Source: Candidatus Methanophagales archaeon
GTDB lineage: Archaea; Halobacteriota; Syntropharchaeia; Alkanophagales; Methanospirareceae
Direction: 5' to 3'
Assembly (NCBI GenBank): GCA_030617585.1
Contig: JAUWVD010000073.1
Coordinates: 1 to 6,386 of the forward strand
Length of the DNA: 6,386 nt
Position numbers and translations under genes: made by a program. This document shows, one piece after another, positions 5,669-6,386 of the stretch (positions are counted from its first letter, which is position 1; the number at the start of each line of letters is the position of its first letter). Below the pieces are notes generated by a model. It saw nothing but the letters and a program-made list of their open reading frames with translations. It was not told the origin of the DNA and did not search any database.

Positions 5669-5697
5669 TAATAGCAAAAGAATAAACGCCGCACACG

Positions 5698-5736
5698 GAG
5701 GACATATAGTCCTCACCTTCTATTTTTTGATTTTTT
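5698..5736 (+). terminator. ftr terminator: hairpin followed by two T-runs
   Basis: GAGGAC (5698-5703) and GTCCTC (5709-5714) form a 6-bp stem with loop ATATA, starting 30 nt after the ftr stop. Two runs of six T follow (5723-5728 and 5731-5736). Runs of T are the core archaeal termination signal, so the call rests mainly on them. Confidence 0.65.
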
Positions 5737-5815
5737 GCGACCAAGAAAAATAAAAGAATAGCAAAATTGTAATAATCGCCCGATCTTAGCTGAACCAGAA
5801 ACTCAAAACGAATAA

Positions 5816-5866
5816 TAATATAAAGTCTTGAAAGCATATAAAGGATGAGGCTACATTAGGCTACAT
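5816..5866 (+). promoter_or_regulatory. Promoter and candidate operator of the RHH gene
   Basis: Two TATA-like boxes are present: AATATAAA (5816-5823) and CATATAAAG (5835-5843), the second preceded by GAAAG. The second would place the start site near 5863-5868, giving an almost leaderless mRNA for the ATG at 5872. GGCTACAT occurs twice (5849-5856 and 5859-5866), exactly 10 nt apart, between the box and the start codon. Tandem short sites one helical turn apart are typical of ribbon-helix-helix operators, so autoregulation is a reasonable inference. The rest of the spacer (5737-5815) shows nothing I can identify. Confidence 0.45.
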
Positions 5867-5871
5867 ATATC

Positions 5872-6075
5872 ATGAGATGGAAGAAAGAAGAAGATAGAAA
5901 AGAGCATGTTACTGTTTGGATAGACCAAAAGAATCTGGATTATTTGGATGTACTAATAGATAGAGGTGTGTTTGAAAATAGAAGTCAAGCGATAAGACAT
6001 GCTATCAGGACTTTTGTGAATATAGACAAGGGATTGATAAGATACATAGATAGCGCTAGCTCCCCAGCCGAGTGA
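5872..6075 (+). CDS. Ribbon-helix-helix (CopG/MetJ-type) transcriptional regulator
   Basis: This 67-residue protein has one ribbon-helix-helix fold. A charged N-terminal arm (MRWKKEEDRK) precedes the DNA-contacting strand EHVTVWID (residues 11-18), helix A (about 19-32, NLDYLDVLIDRGVF), the turn residues ENRSQ (35-39), and helix B (AIRHAIRTFVNI). A short tail ends SASSPAE. Such proteins dimerise through the strand, insert it into the major groove, and often act as autorepressors or as toxin-antitoxin antitoxins. No toxin gene is adjacent: the next gene is on the other strand. The start at 5872 lacks a well-placed Shine-Dalgarno, which suits leaderless translation; the overlapping ATG at 5877 is out of frame. 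The target is unknown. A paired GGCTACAT repeat in its own leader suggests autoregulation. Confidence 0.85.
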   Translation: MRWKKEEDRKEHVTVWIDQKNLDYLDVLIDRGVFENRSQAIRHAIRTFVNIDKGLIRYIDSASSPAE

Positions 6076-6077
6076 TA

Positions 6078-6095
6078 AATCAGCCACTTCTGATT
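6078..6095. terminator. Stem-loop between convergent genes
   Basis: AATCAG (6078-6083) and CTGATT (6090-6095) form a 6-bp stem with a 6-nt loop. It lies 3 nt after the RHH stop and 16 nt beyond the stop of the minus-strand membrane protein gene. No strong T-run follows on either strand, so a terminator role is possible but weak. Confidence 0.35.
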
Positions 6096-6111
6096 AGGTA
6101 GTTTTGGTACT

Positions 6112-6297
6112 TTAGCCTCTACTAAAAATCCGCCACATGAAATAGACTAAAATGAGAATCACAATCACTATTGCAATTGCCGGGATGAGATAAGGTAACA
6201 TTTTGATTATCAGCCATATCACGCCTAAAATAACGAGGATAGTCACCAGTAGAAACACCAATGCTGGTATCCCACTTAGAAAGTCCGAGGCTGGCAT
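6112..6297 (-). CDS. Small membrane protein with two transmembrane helices
   Basis: I do not recognise this 61-residue protein. It is almost entirely two hydrophobic segments: residues about 9-31 (from GIPALVFLLVTILVILG) and about 36-56 (from LIPAIAIVIVILILVYF). They are joined by a short basic KMLPY turn and close with RIFSRG. The positive C-terminus and turn do not settle topology. The ATG at 6297 is the only usual start in frame. GGAGG at plus-strand 6311-6315 lies 13 nt upstream, somewhat far. The gene begins inside the end of pcc1 (22-nt overlap, different frame), which suggests cotranscription and translational coupling. Low complexity leaves some doubt that it is real, but the overlap, the Shine-Dalgarno and the clean two-helix pattern support it. 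No function is assigned. Confidence 0.65.
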   Translation of the reverse strand: MPASDFLSGIPALVFLLVTILVILGVIWLIIKMLPYLIPAIAIVIVILILVYFMWRIFSRG

Positions 6298-6386
6298 ACT
6301 TCTATCATTTCCTCCGCTATTTTTACCAATCGAAGCCAGGTATTCACCGCTGCTCTTAGCCTTACTACATCATCACCACATATATG
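6276..6386 (-). CDS. pcc1: KEOPS complex subunit Pcc1, C-terminal fragment at window edge
   Basis: The last 36 codons of a minus-strand gene enter from the right edge and stop at TAA (6278-6276). The peptide is HICGDDVVRLRAAVNTWLRL followed by VKIAEEMIEVCQPRTF. It matches the C-terminal helix of archaeal Pcc1, whose family ends in a pattern like D-x-x-x-L-R-x-x-x-N-S-Y-L-R-W-I-x-x-A-x-x-V-I-E-V. Pcc1 is the dimerising subunit of KEOPS, which makes the N6-threonylcarbamoyl group on A37 of ANN-decoding tRNAs. Pcc1 is usually only about 75-90 residues, so more than half of the gene lies outside the window. The short tail CQPRTF extends past the usual end and overlaps the start of the membrane protein gene. 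Identification rests on a short stretch, though a distinctive one. Confidence 0.8.
   Translation of the reverse strand, partial: HICGDDVVRLRAAVNTWLRLVKIAEEMIEVCQPRTF

Noticed and set aside
5008..5694. 228-codon minus-strand frame opposite ftr
   Set aside because: It is a mirror of the strongly conserved ftr coding sequence, rich in Ser/Pro/Thr, with no recognisable domain.
4700..5703. ACGGAGGAC occurring both before (4700-4708) and after (5695-5703) ftr, as if flanking repeats of an inserted cassette
   Set aside because: Nine bases only, one copy being part of the terminator stem. No other sign of mobility; chance is likely.
1..6386. CRISPR array, insertion sequence, prophage or toxin-antitoxin pair
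   Set aside because: No spaced direct repeats of CRISPR size, no transposase or integrase, and no toxin gene next to the RHH regulator.

Overview
The window reads as chromosomal DNA of a euryarchaeon that uses C1 chemistry. The translation genes are archaeal in type: Cbf5 with a PUA domain, archaeal uS13/uS4/uS11, RNA polymerase subunit D, a KEOPS Pcc1 subunit and a serine tRNA with an intron. Two genes belong to methanogenesis, reverse methanogenesis or alkane oxidation: CofC for coenzyme F420 and Ftr for the methanofuran/tetrahydromethanopterin pathway. Moderate GC with many AGA/AGG/ATA codons would suit a methanogen, ANME-1/Syntrophoarchaeum relative or Archaeoglobus relative. I cannot fix the lineage from this window.

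Layout. Positions 2-523 hold the end of a SIMPL (DUF541) protein gene that enters from the left. Positions 524-686 are intergenic and contain a palindromic array of 10-nt units plus a likely cbf5 promoter. Positions 687-1745 are cbf5. Its last six sense codons and its stop lie inside a tRNA-Ser(GGA) gene (1725-1822) that carries a 14-nt intron. Then come rps13, rps4, rps11 and rpoD (1852-3938) in the usual archaeal order, followed without a promoter-sized gap by cofC (3951-4637). A perfect hairpin sits on the cofC stop codon, with a short array of 7-nt repeats after it. ftr (4769-5668) has its own TATA box and Shine-Dalgarno and ends at a hairpin/T-tract terminator. A small ribbon-helix-helix regulator gene (5872-6075) follows, with a tandem repeat in its leader that may be its operator. 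On the minus strand at the right edge are the last 36 codons of a KEOPS pcc1 gene (stop at 6276) and, overlapping it by 22 nt, a 61-residue two-helix membrane protein gene (6112-6297).

How the genes work together. The left two thirds are translation and transcription machinery: tRNA/rRNA pseudouridylation, tRNA-Ser, three 30S proteins and the RNAP assembly subunit. cofC and ftr add C1 metabolism; cofC occupies the place where many archaea carry rpl18e-rpl13-rps9 after rpoD. I see no CRISPR, transposon, prophage or defence system, and no wholly new multi-gene system. The points most worth following are the cbf5/tRNA overlap, the very short tRNA intron, the two intergenic repeat elements, the possible RHH operator, and the pcc1/membrane-protein overlap.
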